A stretch of 24,790 nucleotides of DNA, from assembly GCA_016199325.1 (NCBI GenBank), contig JACQGW010000345.1, positions 1 through 24,790 of the forward strand, given 5' to 3'. Made by a program: the position numbers and the translations under genes. Under the pieces are notes generated by a model, which ran no database searches, had not been told where the DNA came from, and saw only the letters and a program-made list of their open reading frames with translations. This DNA comes from Chloroflexota bacterium. Lineage in GTDB: Bacteria; Chloroflexota; Dehalococcoidia; JACQGW01. Positions 23,398 to 24,790 of this stretch are shown piece by piece. Position 1 is the stretch's first letter. Every line of letters begins with the position of its first letter.

Positions 23398-24790
23398 TAC
23401 TGGCCCGCCAGGACCACCTGGCCCTCCTTGAGCCCTTTCACGATCTCCACCTCGGACTCGGTGGCGATCCCCACCTCGACGTTCGCCGAGCGGCGCGTGG
23501 CGCCGTCCAGGTACTCGACGAAGGTCCGGCGAGCGACGGTCTTGACGGCGCGCGCCGGGACGATCAGGACGTTCTCCTTGCGCTGAACGACAATGGCCGC
23601 GCGGGCGGGATAGCCGAGCTGGACGTCGGTTCGGGGCCAGTTGACGCGGATGCGGGCGGAGCGGTCGACGGGGCCACCCGTCGACGAGCCGAACGTCGTC
23701 GGCACGCTCATGACGGTGCCGGCGAGCGTCTGGCCCGGAAAGGCGTCGATGGTCAGGCTGACCGGCTGGCCGACGGCGACCTTGGGCAGATCGGTTTCGA
23801 GCAGCTCGCCGCGGACGATCAGCGCGCTCGGATCGGCGATGCCGACGAACGGCTGGAGGCCCTGGACCTGCTCGCCGCTGCGGCCACGCGCGTAGGTCAC
23901 CCGGCCGGCAAACGGTGCGACGAGCCGGCTATCCTTCAACTGCTCGCGGAGCTTGTCGAGATTCACGCGGGCGGTCTCCGCCGCATTGGCGAGGAGCGTG
24001 AGCTCGTAGTCCTGGGTGTCCTGCTGCTTCGCGGCAAGGTCGGCCCGGGCCCGTTCCAGCGCCAGGCGTGCGCCCTCGACCGCCAGGTCGGCGGCGACCC
24101 GGTCGGGGTCCTCCTTCGCCTGCCGGCGGGCGGTAAGCGTCGCATTCACCTTCTTCAGCTCGTCCTCGGCCCGGGCGACGGCGTTCTCGGCGTCGGCCAG
24201 CGCCTTTGCCGCCTGGGCGCGTGCCGAGTCGAGCCGCTCCTTGGCCGTCAACAGGGCGTTCCACGCCTGGTCGAGGTCGGCCTGGCTCGCCTGGCCGCGC
24301 TCGACCTTCGCCTTCGTCTCGCCGTAGCGCACCTCATACCAGTTGTGGTCGTACTCGCGGTCCCGGACAGCTCGGGAGACCGTGTCGCCCTTCTGGACCG
24401 TCACGAGGTTCGTCTGCGCGTTCGCCAGGGCGTGCTCGGCGTCGCGCACGGCCGCGGCGGCCTTCTCGACGGCCGTCGGTCCCGCCAGCGCCGCCGCCCG
24501 GTCGACCTCGGCCCGGGCCAGCGCCATCTCGGCCTGCTGGACCGCCAGTTTGGCGGCCATGATCTCCAGCTCGCGCTTCTTCGCCCGATCGGCGCCCTTC
24601 GCCTGCTCGTGCCTGGTCTTCGCCGTCTCGTAATCGATCTGGGCGCTCTCGATGCGGGTCTGGAGGTCACCCGTCTCCAGCTCGGCCAGCACCTGGCCCT
24701 CGGCCACCTGCTGGCCGGCGTCGACCTTCAGCGCCTTGAGCGTGCCGGCGTTCTTGAAATAGAGGTCGGCCTCGCGCTGGGCGCTGACCC
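23397..24790 (-). CDS. HlyD/MacA-type efflux adaptor subunit, partial at right edge
   Basis: The 5' end lies beyond the window; about 464 residues are visible. The frame remains open to the edge (VSAQREADLYFKNAGTLKAL), so the apparent start at 24707 is not the true one. Order: first half of the lipoyl domain (TLKALKVDAGQQVAEGQVLAEL), a long alanine/glutamate-rich coiled-coil hairpin (about 24660-23960), second lipoyl half (SRLVAPFAGRVTYARGRSGEQV), a beta-barrel (GQPVSLTIDAFPGQTLAGTV) and a membrane-proximal domain (ENVLIVPARAVKT, ending GLKEGQVVLAG). This is the MacA/HlyD adaptor architecture. No outer-membrane channel gene is visible here. The adaptor presumably contacts the permease encoded next, whose start overlaps its stop. 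Confidence 0.9.
   Translation of the reverse strand, partial: VSAQREADLYFKNAGTLKALKVDAGQQVAEGQVLAELETGDLQTRIESAQIDYETAKTRHEQAKGADRAKKRELEIMAAKLAVQQAEMALARAEVDRAAALAGPTAVEKAAAAVRDAEHALANAQTNLVTVQKGDTVSRAVRDREYDHNWYEVRYGETKAKVERGQASQADLDQAWNALLTAKERLDSARAQAAKALADAENAVARAEDELKKVNATLTARRQAKEDPDRVAADLAVEGARLALERARADLAAKQQDTQDYELTLLANAAETARVNLDKLREQLKDSRLVAPFAGRVTYARGRSGEQVQGLQPFVGIADPSALIVRGELLETDLPKVAVGQPVSLTIDAFPGQTLAGTVMSVPTTFGSSTGGPVDRSARIRVNWPRTDVQLGYPARAAIVVQRKENVLIVPARAVKTVARRTFVEYLDGATRRSANVEVGIATESEVEIVKGLKEGQVVLAGQ

Overview
The window is GC-rich bacterial chromosomal DNA. It most resembles Chloroflexota, perhaps a Thermomicrobia/Sphaerobacter-like lineage. That placement is an inference from the primary-type sigma factor with an acidic N-terminus, the DUF4446 and KGG-repeat proteins, the MacAB-like exporter, and the heptamer and palindromic intergenic repeats; no rRNA or tRNA gene is present to confirm it. 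The first ~70 bases are homopolymer runs typical of a poor contig end.

Layout. (1) 80-3310: a small C-terminally anchored membrane protein (-), a DUF4446 protein (+) and an APC-family permease with a cytoplasmic C-terminal domain (+), separated by heptamer repeat arrays. (2) 3360-14161, minus strand: a three-gene operon read from right to left. It starts with a 1343-residue protein whose N-terminal ~1030 residues are unrecognised and whose C-terminal ~300 residues are a complete primary-type sigma-70 factor. Next come a 1673-residue DEAH helicase with a DUF1998 C-terminus (MrfA/DrmAB-like) and a 540-residue NERD-domain/UvrD-like SF1 helicase. A strong promoter (TTGACG, 17 nt, TAGACT) lies upstream. 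(3) 14370-15951: a DDE insertion sequence (ISNCY/IS1202-like) bounded by a perfect 16-bp direct repeat, inserted right against the -35 box of that promoter. Beyond it lies a possible small leaderless gene that may have been the first gene of the operon. (4) 16201-16779: a duplicated palindromic repeat and a KGG-repeat protein. (5) 17051-18626: a stand-alone RpoD-type sigma factor, about 89% identical to the fused one over regions 2-4, and a 91-residue unknown protein. (6) 18762-24790, minus strand: a MacAB/HlyD-FtsX-type exporter (adaptor, permease, two ATPases), cut by the right window edge. One ATPase carries a C-terminal AbrB/SpoVT-like domain.

The most notable item is the sigma-fusion / DUF1998 helicase / NERD helicase operon. 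It looks like a defence or DNA-damage system in which an unknown large protein is joined to a functional-looking promoter-recognition module. I know of no described system with this composition, but novelty cannot be established without searches. The DNA similarity between the fused sigma segment and the stand-alone sigma gene 6.9 kb away suggests local duplication or gene conversion.
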